A stretch of DNA of 64,000 nucleotides. Source: CAYYFX01 sp964571855 (GTDB lineage: Bacteria; ARS69). The position numbers and the translations under genes are program-made. Shown in pieces: positions 1-8,751 of the stretch. Location: the NCBI GenBank assembly GCA_964571855.1, contig CAZNDO010000011.1:62001-126000 (forward strand), written 5' to 3'. A model generated the notes under the pieces. The model had not been told where the DNA came from. It did no database searches and was given only the letters and a program-made list of their open reading frames with translations. Position 1 is the stretch's first letter; each line of letters begins with the position of its first letter.

Positions 1-2487
1 CGGCTCCTGGACGGCGTGCCCGTGTTCGACGGGATGGGCCCGGTGTCGAGCCCGTGGCTCGGTGGCTGGGAAACGGCGCGGCCGCAACTCCTCGACGCGG
101 ATGCGGACGGCGACGCGGATCTCTTCGTGTTCGAGTCCATCGGCCGCCTCCGCTTCTACCGGAACGACGGCACGCCGGCCGCGGCGAGCTTCACGTTCAT
201 CACGGACGACTGGGGCGGGCGGCACGAGGACTATTTCGGGCGCGTCGTGGACATGGACTCGGACGGGGACCTGGACCTGCTCACGCAGGCCCCCGAGTTC
301 GAGACGGTCATCGGCGGCACCACCGTCTTCCAGACCGGCGCGTACCTGTACACGAACACGGGCTCGTCCGCCGCGCCGGTGCTCGTGAACCAGAGCACGC
401 ACCCGGAGGGTTTCCTGGTGGACACGGGCGGAGCGCCCATCCCGTGCGTGACCACCGCGCCCGATCTCGTGGACCTCGAGGGCGACGGCGACAAGGACCT
501 GCTCATGGGGGACCCCAGCGGCGCGTTCATCCTGTACCGCAACGTGGGCACGCCGACCGCCCCGGCGTTCGTCTTCGAGACGAACCACTACCAGGACCTG
601 CTCATCGTGTTCGGGTCGTGCACGGGCGAGGGCACCGAGCCGCGCACGCTCGGCGCGATGCTGGCGGCGGACGCCGGGCTGCGGCACGGCTACATGCTCT
701 TCGCGTTCCACGACGTGGACGGCAACGGACGGCCGGACCTCTTCCTCGGGGACCAGTTCAACTCGAACGTGTACTTCCTGGAGAACCTGGGCGGCGCGCC
801 GAACCCGGAGTTCGCGTGCCGCACGCAGGACTACTTCCCCACGCAGCCGGAGTTCGCGCAGATGATCGTGACCGGCATGGCGGACCTGGACGCGGACGGC
901 GACCCGGACGCCGTGCTCGGGTCCGGCGTGTCGTTCACCACCGGCCTGTTCCTGTTCCGGAACGACGGCACGCCCACCGTGCCGCTGTTCCGGATCCGGG
1001 ATGCGGACTACCTGCCGGAACTGGACCTCGGCGGCAACGCCACGGTCGCGTTCGCGGATCTCGACGGCGGCGGCGTGCCGGACCTGTACGTCGGCTCCGG
1101 CAGCGAGCAGCGCGTGGCGCACTTCGGGAACTTCGGGACGCCGGGGGCGCCGAGCTTCGGCGTGGAGGAGCCGAACTGGCTGTCGCTGCCGAACGCGGCG
1201 TGGGCGGCGGCGGAGTTCGCGGACCTGGACGCGGACGGGGACCTGGACCGGTTCGTCGGCATGACGTCGGGCGCGGTGCGGTGGTGGCGGAACACGGGCA
1301 CGCCCACGGCGGCCGCGTTCACGGAGGTGACGGACGACCCCGCGTTCGGCGACGTCGTGGGCCGGACGATCCGCACGGCCGTGAACGCGCAGGCGGTGCC
1401 GCGCTTCCTGGACGACGACGGCGACGGGGACCTGGACCTCGTGGTGGGCGGGTGGAGCTTCTCGGGCGAGGCGAAGCTGCAGCTCTTCCGCAACGACGGA
1501 ACGCGCCAGGCGCCGGCGATGGTGCTGGCGTCGTCGGACTGGCGCGGGTTCGGCGTGCTCGGGCAGCAGCTCGCGCCGCTGTTCGCGGACCAGGACGGCG
1601 ACGGCGACCGGGACCTCCTCGTCGGCCGGTACGACGGCACGTTCGTGCGCGCGGAGAACGTCGGCACGCCGGCCTTGCCGGCCTTCGGTGCGATCGAGGT
1701 CGTCCCGGGCCTGGACGTGGGGCAGGGCGCGGTTCCGGGCGCGCTCGATGCGGACGGGGACGGCGACCTGGATCTCGTGGTGGGCGAGAGCGCGGGGGGC
1801 GTGAACCTGTTCCGCGCGGACGCCTCCGGCCCCGCGCCGCCGGCCTTCGCGCTCGGGACGCCGGCGGCCGGCGCCGCGGTGGACGGGCGGCGGCCCGTTC
1901 GCTTCGACTGGCCCGCGGTGACGGATCCCGCCACGGGTTCGGAGTGCACGTACGAGCTGCGGATCGCGGCCGCGCCGGATGCGCCGCCGCACGAGTGGAT
2001 CGTATTCGCGGGCCTGGCTGCCAGCGAGGCGGACGTGACACTCCACGTCGGCGACTTCCGCTTCCGCGAGGACTTCGTGTGGACCGTGGTGGCGCACGGC
2101 GTGCGGCCCGCGCCGGTCCCCGCGTGGCGCCCCGGCGTCCACGCCACGTACGACGGCGTGCACGGGAACCCCATCCCGCCCGGCGAGGTGGATCCCACGC
2201 CACGCACGCCGCCGTCGCTGGCGCTGCGCACGTCGCCGGTCCCGGCGCGCGGTCCCGTGCGGCTGGATGTCGCGTGGCCCGCGGACGCCCCGGGCACGGT
2301 GGAGATCTTCGACCTCGCCGGCCGCCGCGTGCGCACGCTGCACGACGGCATGGCGGCGGCGGGGGAGACGGCGTTCACCTGGGACGGGCGGGACGCGGCC
2401 GGCCGCCGGGTGGCGGCGGGCGTGTACCTCGCGCGGATCCGCCAGGAGGCGGAGGCGCGCACGCGGAGGATCGTGCTGCTGCGTTGA
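1..2487 (+). CDS. Secreted FG-GAP/VCBS repeat protein with FlgD-like C-terminal tail (5' partial)
   Basis: The frame is open from the first base, so the true start lies upstream. About 828 residues are visible. At least ten D-x-D-G-D-x-D-L type calcium-binding loops (for example DADGDADL, DSDGDLDL, DQDGDGDRDL) mark FG-GAP/VCBS beta-propeller blades over residues ~20-590. An Ig-like stretch follows at ~615-700. The last ~75 residues (PVPARGPV..., IFDLAGRRVRTL, WDGRDAAGRRVAAGVYLARI) are a FlgD-type Ig tail, used as a C-terminal module by exported proteins of FCB-type bacteria. Likely a cell-surface or extracellular protein. Substrate and partner are unknown. Confidence 0.85.
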   Translation, partial: RLLDGVPVFDGMGPVSSPWLGGWETARPQLLDADADGDADLFVFESIGRLRFYRNDGTPAAASFTFITDDWGGRHEDYFGRVVDMDSDGDLDLLTQAPEFETVIGGTTVFQTGAYLYTNTGSSAAPVLVNQSTHPEGFLVDTGGAPIPCVTTAPDLVDLEGDGDKDLLMGDPSGAFILYRNVGTPTAPAFVFETNHYQDLLIVFGSCTGEGTEPRTLGAMLAADAGLRHGYMLFAFHDVDGNGRPDLFLGDQFNSNVYFLENLGGAPNPEFACRTQDYFPTQPEFAQMIVTGMADLDADGDPDAVLGSGVSFTTGLFLFRNDGTPTVPLFRIRDADYLPELDLGGNATVAFADLDGGGVPDLYVGSGSEQRVAHFGNFGTPGAPSFGVEEPNWLSLPNAAWAAAEFADLDADGDLDRFVGMTSGAVRWWRNTGTPTAAAFTEVTDDPAFGDVVGRTIRTAVNAQAVPRFLDDDGDGDLDLVVGGWSFSGEAKLQLFRNDGTRQAPAMVLASSDWRGFGVLGQQLAPLFADQDGDGDRDLLVGRYDGTFVRAENVGTPALPAFGAIEVVPGLDVGQGAVPGALDADGDGDLDLVVGESAGGVNLFRADASGPAPPAFALGTPAAGAAVDGRRPVRFDWPAVTDPATGSECTYELRIAAAPDAPPHEWIVFAGLAASEADVTLHVGDFRFREDFVWTVVAHGVRPAPVPAWRPGVHATYDGVHGNPIPPGEVDPTPRTPPSLALRTSPVPARGPVRLDVAWPADAPGTVEIFDLAGRRVRTLHDGMAAAGETAFTWDGRDAAGRRVAAGVYLARIRQEAEARTRRIVLLR

Positions 2488-2493
2488 CGGGTC

Positions 2494-3201
2494 TCAGCGC
2501 CCGCCGGGCAGGGCTGCGTCCAGCTCGTCGAGGCGCCCGATCACCGTGCACGGCAGCTCCGTGCCCAGCCCGAGCGGATCCAAGAGGACCGGCGCCATGC
2601 CCGCGCGCGCGGCCCCCACCACATCCACCTGCGGGAAGTCCCCCACGTAGGCGCAGCGCGCCGCGGGCTCGCCGAAGTGCGCGCGCGCCACCTCGAAGAT
2701 GCGCGGATCCGGCTTCTCGAATCCCACCTCGTGCGAGTCCACGATGATCTCGAAGCGGTCGGCGAGCCCGAGCTCCTCCAGCAGGCGTCGCACGCGGCCG
2801 TCCGCGTTGGACACCACGCCGAGCCGGAAGCCGCGCGCGGCCAGCCGGTCCAGCGTCTCGCGCGTGCCCGCCGGCACGCGGCGCCAGAGGTTCTCGCGGC
2901 GGTGCGCGGCCTCCACCGCCTGCTGCGCCGCCGCCCACGCCGACTCCGGCACGCCGGCCGCGCCCAGCAGTTCGTGCACGTACACGTCCCAGCGGCCGCG
3001 GTCCGTGAGCGACGGGTCCGCGCCCGCGCGCCGGTACATCACGGCGCGCGCCCGCGCCTCGGCGCCCTCCAGCGCGGACTCCTCCACGGGGTGCCCCGCC
3101 GCCGCGAGCGCCTCCCGCACGCGGCCCACGTGCAGGAAGGCCAGCGTGTTCCCGGCGTCGAAGAGGATTGTCGAGATGTCGCCCAAGCGGGTATTCCTCA
3201 T
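2494..3201 (-). CDS. HAD-superfamily hydrolase
   Basis: 235 residues. HAD motif I is ILFDAGNTL near residue 12, with the nucleophile Asp kept but the usual second acidic residue replaced (DAG rather than DxD). Motif II is VVSNAD (~125), motif III Lys is in GFEKPDPRIF (~158), and motif IV is YVGDFPQVD (~177). A helical cap of the phosphoglycolate phosphatase/YjjG type lies between motifs I and II. The ATG is preceded by GAGGAGC. It converges on the upstream FG-GAP gene, leaving only six bases between the stops. Probably a soluble phosphatase of small phosphorylated metabolites; the substrate cannot be read from sequence. Confidence 0.85.
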   Translation of the reverse strand: MRNTRLGDISTILFDAGNTLAFLHVGRVREALAAAGHPVEESALEGAEARARAVMYRRAGADPSLTDRGRWDVYVHELLGAAGVPESAWAAAQQAVEAAHRRENLWRRVPAGTRETLDRLAARGFRLGVVSNADGRVRRLLEELGLADRFEIIVDSHEVGFEKPDPRIFEVARAHFGEPAARCAYVGDFPQVDVVGAARAGMAPVLLDPLGLGTELPCTVIGRLDELDAALPGGR

Positions 3202-3270
3202 GCGCTCCTCGTGCGGGCAGGCCGGAGAGACTGCCGCACGCGGCGCATCCCCGCAAGCGGAGGGGCGCCG

Positions 3271-4170
3271 TTGCGCTTCGGCCCGTTCGAGATCACGGAA
3301 CGCCGCGAGATCGCGGGCGGGGGCTTCGACGCCGCCGCCCGGGACGAGTCCGGGAAGGACGTGTGCCTCTGGGCGGGACGCCCGGGGAGCGCCGCGCTCG
3401 CGGCGGACCTGGAGGCGCTGCGTACGCGCCTCGCCGTGGTGTACCACGCCAGCCTGCCGCGCGTGCTCGGCTCCGCCGTGGTGGAGGATCGTGCGGTTCT
3501 CGTGCTGGCGCCGTACGCGGGGCCGCGGCTCGCGGACGCGCTTGCCGCCGGTTCCCTCGCGCCGCCCGACGCCATCGACCTCGTGCGCACCGTCGCCGCG
3601 GGCCTCGTGAAGGCGCACAAGGCGGGCCTTCCGCACGGCGCCATCACGACCGCCGAGATCGTCCGCGCGGAGGACGGGCGCACCCTGCTCCTGCACCTGG
3701 GGTGGGGCCCCTTCCTGGATCCGCGCGAACCGCGCGCGCCCGAGGACCTCGATGCGCCGGGCGGCACGGAGGAGGGCGACGTGTTCGCGCTCGCGCGCGT
3801 CCTCGTCCATGCGATCGAGGGCGCCGATCCCGTGCCGCCCGGCCGCGACGCGCTCGCGGCCTTCGCCTCCGGCGCCGCGCCGGCGCGCACGGCGGGCACG
3901 TTCGCGCCGTCCCTTCCCGAGGGCCTGCGCCGACTCCTGGCCCGCGCGCTGCACCCGGACCCGGCGCGGCGCATGCGCCGGGCCGAGGAACTGGCCGGCG
4001 ATCTGGGCGTGCTGCGCGCGTCGTGGGATTCGCTGCACGCGCCGCCGCCGAAGCCGTCCATCCCGTTCCCGCCGCTGCTCCACCCGGGCGTCCTGGCCGG
4101 TCTGGCGCTTGGTTTCGGCCTGCTTGCGCTCGCCCTCCTGCGCTCCTGCGGCGCCCAAAAACCGGGTTGA
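3271..4170 (+). CDS. Membrane-anchored protein-kinase-like protein (probable pseudokinase)
   Basis: 299 residues from a TTG start placed just after GGAGGGG; no ATG fits. The N-terminus FGPFEITERREIAGGGFDAAARD resembles a Hanks-type kinase glycine loop, but the VAxK lysine is missing (VCLWAG). The catalytic loop HRDLKPxN is replaced by HGAITTAEI (Asp to Ala, Lys to Thr, Asn to Glu), and DFG by LGW. A C-lobe-like end (LARALHPDPARRMRRAEEL) precedes a proline-rich linker and one membrane segment (~270-290, GVLAGLALGFGLLALALL). The fold is therefore kinase-like but the catalytic residues are gone. I infer a scaffold or sensor; partner unknown. Divergent from the HAD gene. Confidence 0.7.
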   Translation: MRFGPFEITERREIAGGGFDAAARDESGKDVCLWAGRPGSAALAADLEALRTRLAVVYHASLPRVLGSAVVEDRAVLVLAPYAGPRLADALAAGSLAPPDAIDLVRTVAAGLVKAHKAGLPHGAITTAEIVRAEDGRTLLLHLGWGPFLDPREPRAPEDLDAPGGTEEGDVFALARVLVHAIEGADPVPPGRDALAAFASGAAPARTAGTFAPSLPEGLRRLLARALHPDPARRMRRAEELAGDLGVLRASWDSLHAPPPKPSIPFPPLLHPGVLAGLALGFGLLALALLRSCGAQKPG

Positions 4171-4273
4171 CTCCCCGGACGCGAGGCCCCGATGATCCCG
4201 GGGCTTCGGACCTCCCAGGGAGGTCCATCGTGCGAGCGAGACCTGTGGGCCCAACTCTCGGAGGGGAACAACG

Positions 4274-4450
4274 GTGACCGAGATCCTCGTGGTTCAGTCG
4301 AAGATTCGCGACATGATCAAGAACGAAGGCTGCGCCACCAGCCAGGAGGCGGTGGAGGCCCTGTCGAAGGAGATCGAGCGCATGGTGAAGCGGTCGATCG
4401 AGCGCGCCAAGGAGAACGGCCGCAAGACGGTCAAGGGCCAGGACATCTAG
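4274..4450 (+). CDS. Bacterial single-histone-fold DNA-binding protein
   Basis: 58 residues from a GTG that follows GGAGGGG. The sequence reads EILVVQSKIRDMIKNEG, then a central helix with EALSKEIERMVKRSIERA, then KENGRKTVKGQDI. This is the helix-strand-helix layout of a histone fold: the R-K-T of loop 2 followed by D, as in archaeal histones, NFYB/HAP3 domains and the short bacterial histones such as Bdellovibrio Bd0055. Length matches those one-domain proteins. Expected to dimerise and bind DNA as a nucleoid protein. A monocistronic unit with a strong hairpin directly downstream. Assignment rests on motif recognition, not an alignment. Confidence 0.8.
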   Translation: MTEILVVQSKIRDMIKNEGCATSQEAVEALSKEIERMVKRSIERAKENGRKTVKGQDI

Positions 4451-4468
4451 CGAATCCCGGCTCGGATC

Positions 4469-5551
4469 TCACCTGACGGGAGGGGCCGGCTGCGGCCTCT
4501 CCCGTCTTGCGTTCCCCTCCACCTCCGTGCGGAGCTGGCCGCACGCCGCCGAGATGTCCGGGCCCATGCTCCAGCGCACCGTCACGACCGGCGCCTGCGG
4601 GTGGAGGCGGGTCGCGAACGCGTCCACGCGCTCCCGGTCCGGCCGTTCCAGCTCCGGCGCGGCGCCCGGGTTGTACGGGATGAGGTTGATCTTGAAGGGG
4701 CCGCCCTTCACGAGGCGCGCCAGGCGGTCCGCGTGCGCCGGCGTGTCGTTCACCTCGCGCATGAGCACGTACTCCAGGGTCACGCGGTTGCGCGTGGCGT
4801 GCGCGTAGTCCCGCGCCGCGCGCAGCAGCTCCTTCACCGGGATCTTCGCCGCCTTCGGCATCAGCGCCTCGCGCAGCTCCTGCGTGGGCGCGTTCAGGGA
4901 CACCGCCAGGCGCACGCCGAGCCCGCTCTCCGCCAGCTTCCGCAGGCCCGCCAGCGCGCCCGCGGTGGACACCGTGATCCGCTTCGGCGACAGGTCCAGG
5001 CCCAGCGGATCCGTGAGCAGCCGGCACGCGGCGATCACCGACTCCGCGTTGTGCAGCGGCTCGCCCATGCCCATGAACACCACGTTCGTGCGGGTCTTCC
5101 GGTCGCGGATCTCCTTCCACAGCGGCAGCACCTGGCCCACGATCTCGTGCGGCTCCAGGTTGCGCGCGAACCCCATGCGCCCGGTCTGGCAGAACACGCA
5201 GTCCAGCGTGCAGCCCACCTGCGAGGAGATGCACAGCGTCACGCGCCGCTCCGTGGGCATGAGCACGGACTCCACGGAACCGCCGCCGGGCAGGCGGAAC
5301 AGCCACTTGCTGGAGGCGTCCACGGCGCTGCGCCGCGTGGCCGCCACCTGCAGGCCGCCCACCTCGCAGTCCGCGGCCAGGCGCGCGCGCAGGTCCCGGG
5401 ACAGGTCGGTCATCTCCTCGATCGAGTCGACGGCCTTGTCGAACAGCCAGCGGGCCATCTGGCGGTACCGGTACTCCGGCAGGCCGCGGGCGCGGACGAA
5501 CTCCCGCAGGCCGTCCAAGTCCAGCTCCCGCAATGCGATCCGTTCGGTCAC
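4469..5551 (-). CDS. rlmN: 23S rRNA (adenine2503-C2)-methyltransferase / tRNA methyltransferase RlmN
   Basis: 360 residues, normal for RlmN. Radical-SAM cysteines C114, C118 and C121 (CTLDCVFC) follow the conserved CISSQVGC. GMGEPLHN and the C-terminal MGPDISAACGQLR carry the Glu-Pro-Leu loop and the methylatable cysteine typical of RlmN/Cfr. It uses two SAM molecules and a [4Fe-4S] cluster to methylate A2503 of 23S rRNA and A37 of some tRNAs. The divergent neighbour begins 117 bases upstream of its start. The C-terminal tail (RRERPQPAPPVR) overlaps the hairpin serving the opposing histone gene. Confidence 0.95.
   Translation of the reverse strand: MTERIALRELDLDGLREFVRARGLPEYRYRQMARWLFDKAVDSIEEMTDLSRDLRARLAADCEVGGLQVAATRRSAVDASSKWLFRLPGGGSVESVLMPTERRVTLCISSQVGCTLDCVFCQTGRMGFARNLEPHEIVGQVLPLWKEIRDRKTRTNVVFMGMGEPLHNAESVIAACRLLTDPLGLDLSPKRITVSTAGALAGLRKLAESGLGVRLAVSLNAPTQELREALMPKAAKIPVKELLRAARDYAHATRNRVTLEYVLMREVNDTPAHADRLARLVKGGPFKINLIPYNPGAAPELERPDRERVDAFATRLHPQAPVVTVRWSMGPDISAACGQLRTEVEGNARRERPQPAPPVR
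4475..4506 (+). terminator. Hairpin after the histone gene, inside the rlmN 3' end
   Basis: A 14-bp arm (GACGGGAGGGGCCG) pairs with CGGCCTCTCCCGTC across a GCTG loop with one G-U pair. It lies 24 bases past the histone stop and overlaps the last codons of the convergent rlmN. Only a short T run follows, so intrinsic termination is likely but not certain. Confidence 0.55.
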
Positions 5552-5667
5552 GCCTGGCTCCGGGCGATGGTTGCGCGCGCGCGGGCGCGAACCTATCCTG
5601 CCTTCCGGGTGGACCCGGGAGAATAGCGGATTCCGGCACTGGCGCGCCGGTCCGCGTGGAGGCGGCG

Positions 5668-6474
5668 ATGGGCTGCCGGATCGGCACGACGGCCGCGCGC
5701 GCGGCCGCGGCGCTGCGGGCGGGGTTCTTCCTGGCGGCGTCCGCCGGCTTCTGCGCCGCGGGCGCGGCGCCCGCGCGCGCGGAGGACGACCCCAAGGCCC
5801 CGGACCGGCACGAGAAGCTCCTCAAGCGCCTCGAGGATTTCGAGGTCTCGGGGGGCGTGCGGACCGAGCAGGGTCACATCCTCCCCGAGCTGATCACCGT
5901 GGAGATCCGCAGCGAGATCTGCGTGGAGAGTCGCCGTCCCGGCGCGCGGTTCTGGTCCCTGGACTACGACACGTGCTACGTCTGGGTGTCGCGCGACACG
6001 GTGGACGCGCGGGGCGAGTACCAGGTCTCCGTGCCCTGCCTGGACGCGGACAAGACGTACGAGCTGAAGGACCGCGCGGGGGAGCTGCGCCTCGTGCCGC
6101 GCGGGCCGGTCACGTACCTCGCCGAGTCCGACGCCGGCTGGCGCATCCAGGACACGTTCACTTCCGCGCGCAGCCAGCGCCGGGATCTGATCCTGGAGCT
6201 CACCACGGACCGCTTCTTCGTCATCCTGGACGAGGCGCCGTTCCGGGAGCGGCCGCGGGAGGACGCGGCGCTCCTCGCGGGCTACGCGTTCGGCGAGGGC
6301 GTGGACGTGCTCCGGTTCCACCAGGGGTGGGCGGAGTGCGTCATGGGCGGTCGGATCGGCTGGATGGAGATGCGATTCCTGGGAACGGAAGAGGAGATGA
6401 AGGAGCAAGCGCCCTTCCGGGAGAAGCCCCCGCTGCGCGGGACGGATCGGGGGGAAGGGGGAGCCGCACCGTGA
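5668..6474 (+). CDS. Secreted protein with C-terminal SH3-like domain
   Basis: 268 residues from the ATG after GGAGGCGG. The N-terminus MGCRIGTTAARAAAALRAGFFLAASAGFCAAG... is a signal peptide, probably cleaved after PARA. Residues ~45-190 contain four cysteines and no domain I recognise. Residues ~195-250 (RFFVILDEAPFRERPREDAA, GEGVDVLRFHQGWAECVMGGRIGWM) look like a bacterial SH3 (SH3b) fold, which usually binds peptidoglycan or other periplasmic ligands. The last 134 bases overlap tail-to-tail with the sensor kinase on the other strand. Function otherwise unknown. Confidence 0.7.
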   Translation: MGCRIGTTAARAAAALRAGFFLAASAGFCAAGAAPARAEDDPKAPDRHEKLLKRLEDFEVSGGVRTEQGHILPELITVEIRSEICVESRRPGARFWSLDYDTCYVWVSRDTVDARGEYQVSVPCLDADKTYELKDRAGELRLVPRGPVTYLAESDAGWRIQDTFTSARSQRRDLILELTTDRFFVILDEAPFRERPREDAALLAGYAFGEGVDVLRFHQGWAECVMGGRIGWMEMRFLGTEEEMKEQAPFREKPPLRGTDRGEGGAAP

Positions 6475-8359
6475 ACACGGCCCCGCCGGTGCGCGGCGAG
6501 TCCGCGGTGATCACGCCGCCGTGGTTCGCCACCACGCGGTGGCACACGGCCAGCCCGAAGCCGTGGCCCTTCGGTTTCGTGGTGAAGTGCGGCTCGAAGA
6601 TGCGGTCGCGCACGTGCTCGGGGATGCCGGTCCCCTCGTCCGCCACCCGCACCGTGGCCGAGGTCGTGCCGCGGATGGTCTCCACGCGGATCGTGCCGCC
6701 CGTGGCCGTGCGCTCGCGCGTGGCCTCCGCCGCGTTCGTGAGCAGGTTCAGGACCACCTGACGGATCTGCTGCGGGTCCGCGAACACGCGCAGCGGGCCG
6801 TCCGCCTTGGTCAGCTGCAGCGTGATGCCGTCGAAGCGGTTCTGCGGCTTCACGAACTCGATCGTGCGTTCCACCAGATCGGACAGGTCCACGTCGGTGG
6901 GCGAGCTCTCCTTGCGGGACGCGTCCAGCAGGCCGTCGGTGAGCCGGCGCATCTCGCCCACCTGCTCGGCGATGATCTCGGCGCCGCGCTTGATCTTCGC
7001 CAGGCGCCGCGGGTCCTCGCCGCCCTCCAGCGCGGCCACGATCAGCTCCGCCCGCCCGCCGATGGCCATGAGGTAGTTGTTCAGCTCGTGCCCGATCTCG
7101 CCCGCCATCTCGCCCATCGCGGACAGGCGCTCGGAGTGCACGAGGCGCCGCTCCATCTGCTTGATCGGCGTCACGTCCTTCGCGATCTGCAGGAACCCGG
7201 CCGCGTGGCCGCCGGTGTCGCGCAGCAGCGTCTGGATCACGAGGAGGTCCTTGCCGCCGTCCTCGCCCGCGCCGGGGAGATGCGTCTCGTTCACGCGGCT
7301 TCCGCCGTGCAGCAGCGCGGGCAGCAGCACCTCGGGGTTCGCGCCCGCCTCGCCGGCGAACTCCTCCAGTCGGCGGCCCACCGCGAACTCCGGCTTCGTC
7401 CCGAAGATGTGCATGGTGTGCGTGTTCGCCGACACGACCGTTCCGTCCAGGTCCGCCACGATGATGCTGGCGCCCACGTTCTCCACGATGTTCGCGAGGT
7501 GCTCGCGCGTCTCCGCGATCTCTCGCGTCTTCTCCTGCACGCGCTGTGACAGCTCCCCGCTCCACGAGTGCTGCCGGTCCTGCCAGCGGCGCAGCTCGTC
7601 GGTGAGCTGGTTGATCGTGCGGCCGAGCGCGCCCAGCTCGCCGTCGGCCTCCAGCCGGACGCGGTGGTCCAGGTCGCCCTCCGCGATGCGCTCCGTGTCG
7701 GCCACGAGGTCGGGCAGCGGCCCGAGGAGCCGGCTCGTGAGGAAGCTCGCGCCCGCGGCGCCCAGCACGAGCATCGCGAGCGTCATGGCGATGATCCGCC
7801 AGCGCAGCTCCGCCGCGGCCTCGGCGCGCGGTGCCAGGGCGTAGGCCATCCGCAGCACGCCGCTTCGCGCGGCGTCCGCGCGGCCATCCGCGCCGCCATC
7901 CGCCACCGGCGGCAGCGGGAGGGCCAGATCCAGGACCGGGCCGTCCTCCCCGTCCACCAGGGCCGCGCGCATCCCGCTCCCGGGCGGGACCGGGCGGCCG
8001 TCCAGGCGCGCGCGCAGCGGGGCGGGGCAGGCCTCGTCGAGGAGGATCGTGCCCGCGGGCGACTCCACGGCGGCGAGGAGCAGCGAGGGGTCGTGCCGCA
8101 GCCGCGACTCGAGCGCCGTGCGCGCGCGCAGGAGATCCCCGCGCGCCACGTCCAGCGCCACCGCGTCCGCGAGGGACGAGGCGACGCGCATGGCCGCCTG
8201 CCGGGAGGCTCCGCGGGTCTGCGTCTCCCAGGTCGCGAGGAACAGCGCGGACAGCCCCGCGCCCACGAGGCACAGGAAGGCCACGAAGCCCACGGTCGCC
8301 TGCACGCGGAGGCTCCTCGCCCCGGCGCGGACGCGCGCGAGCGCCGAGTGTCGGGTCAT
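6341..8359 (-). CDS. Membrane sensor histidine kinase (HAMP-PAS-HisKA-HATPase)
   Basis: 672 residues from the ATG giving MTRHSALARVRAG; an upstream GTG would add 20 residues without a better ribosome site. Order: transmembrane helix ~20-40 (TVGFVAFLCLVGAGLSALFLATW), a ~140-residue periplasmic sensor, second helix ~175-195, HAMP (~200-255), coiled coil, PAS (~285-400), HisKA with H424 (MGEMAGEIGHELNN), and HATPase_c with N box (LLTNAAEA), G1 (DEGTGIP), F and G2 boxes (FTTKPKGHGFGLAVC). All catalytic motifs are present, so it should autophosphorylate. No response regulator is adjacent. The last ~40 residues form a Pro/Ser-rich tail lying over the opposing SH3 gene. Confidence 0.92.
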   Translation of the reverse strand: MTRHSALARVRAGARSLRVQATVGFVAFLCLVGAGLSALFLATWETQTRGASRQAAMRVASSLADAVALDVARGDLLRARTALESRLRHDPSLLLAAVESPAGTILLDEACPAPLRARLDGRPVPPGSGMRAALVDGEDGPVLDLALPLPPVADGGADGRADAARSGVLRMAYALAPRAEAAAELRWRIIAMTLAMLVLGAAGASFLTSRLLGPLPDLVADTERIAEGDLDHRVRLEADGELGALGRTINQLTDELRRWQDRQHSWSGELSQRVQEKTREIAETREHLANIVENVGASIIVADLDGTVVSANTHTMHIFGTKPEFAVGRRLEEFAGEAGANPEVLLPALLHGGSRVNETHLPGAGEDGGKDLLVIQTLLRDTGGHAAGFLQIAKDVTPIKQMERRLVHSERLSAMGEMAGEIGHELNNYLMAIGGRAELIVAALEGGEDPRRLAKIKRGAEIIAEQVGEMRRLTDGLLDASRKESSPTDVDLSDLVERTIEFVKPQNRFDGITLQLTKADGPLRVFADPQQIRQVVLNLLTNAAEATRERTATGGTIRVETIRGTTSATVRVADEGTGIPEHVRDRIFEPHFTTKPKGHGFGLAVCHRVVANHGGVITADSPRTGGAVFTVRLPLPPDPSRAAGASPGRALAPSSPLPFPGIASPSSRSDRP

Positions 8360-8469
8360 CCGTGACGCCGCCTTCCCGGGACGCGACCGCGCGCGTGCCG
8401 GACCGCCTCCGGCCCGCACGACGCGGTCGATCGGTTCCGCCGTTCCTCGTAAACTTCGACCAGGAACGG

Positions 8470-8488
8470 GAGTCCCTTTACGGGACTC
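8470..8488 (+). promoter_or_regulatory. Leader hairpin upstream of the TusA-like gene
   Basis: GAGTCCC pairs perfectly with GGGACTC across a TTTAC loop, 26 bases before the TusA-like ATG. It may stabilise the leader or regulate translation. No known riboswitch class is recognised. Confidence 0.4.
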
Positions 8489-8514
8489 GTCACCCGGGGA
8501 TAGACGGGGACCGC

Positions 8515-8751
8515 ATGGAGCAAACCGACGAGCCGCTGGAGGACGCCCGGGGACTGCTGTGCCCGCTGCCGGTCATCCGCCTGGGCGCCCGGATCCGCGG
8601 GTTGGCCCCCGGCGGCACCCTCCGGCTGCTGGCGGACGACCCGGCCGCCGAGGAGGACGTGCGGCTCTGGGCCAAGGGCCACGGCCACACCGTCCTGGCG
8701 GTGGAGCGGGAGGGGTCCTGGACCATGATCCGCGTCCGGCGCCGCGACTGA
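8515..8751 (+). CDS. TusA/SirA-family sulfur carrier protein
   Basis: 78 residues. The family signature GLLCPLPVIRLGARI holds Cys16 in the C-P-x-P motif that carries a persulfide in TusA (tRNA 2-thiouridine and sulfur-relay pathways). The rest matches the two-layer alpha/beta fold (LRLLADDPAAEEDVRLWAKGHGHTV). Monocistronic, divergent from the sensor kinase. The partner (Tus relay, molybdenum cofactor or sulfur oxidation) cannot be chosen from context, as no other sulfur-relay gene is near. The start ATG has only a weak purine stretch (GGGGA) ahead of it. Confidence 0.85.
   Translation: MEQTDEPLEDARGLLCPLPVIRLGARIRGLAPGGTLRLLADDPAAEEDVRLWAKGHGHTVLAVEREGSWTMIRVRRRD

Noticed and set aside
54..2747. 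An 897-codon plus-strand frame overlapping the first protein
   Set aside because: Low-complexity Arg/Gly/Pro translation. The alternative frame carries clear FG-GAP repeats and a FlgD tail.
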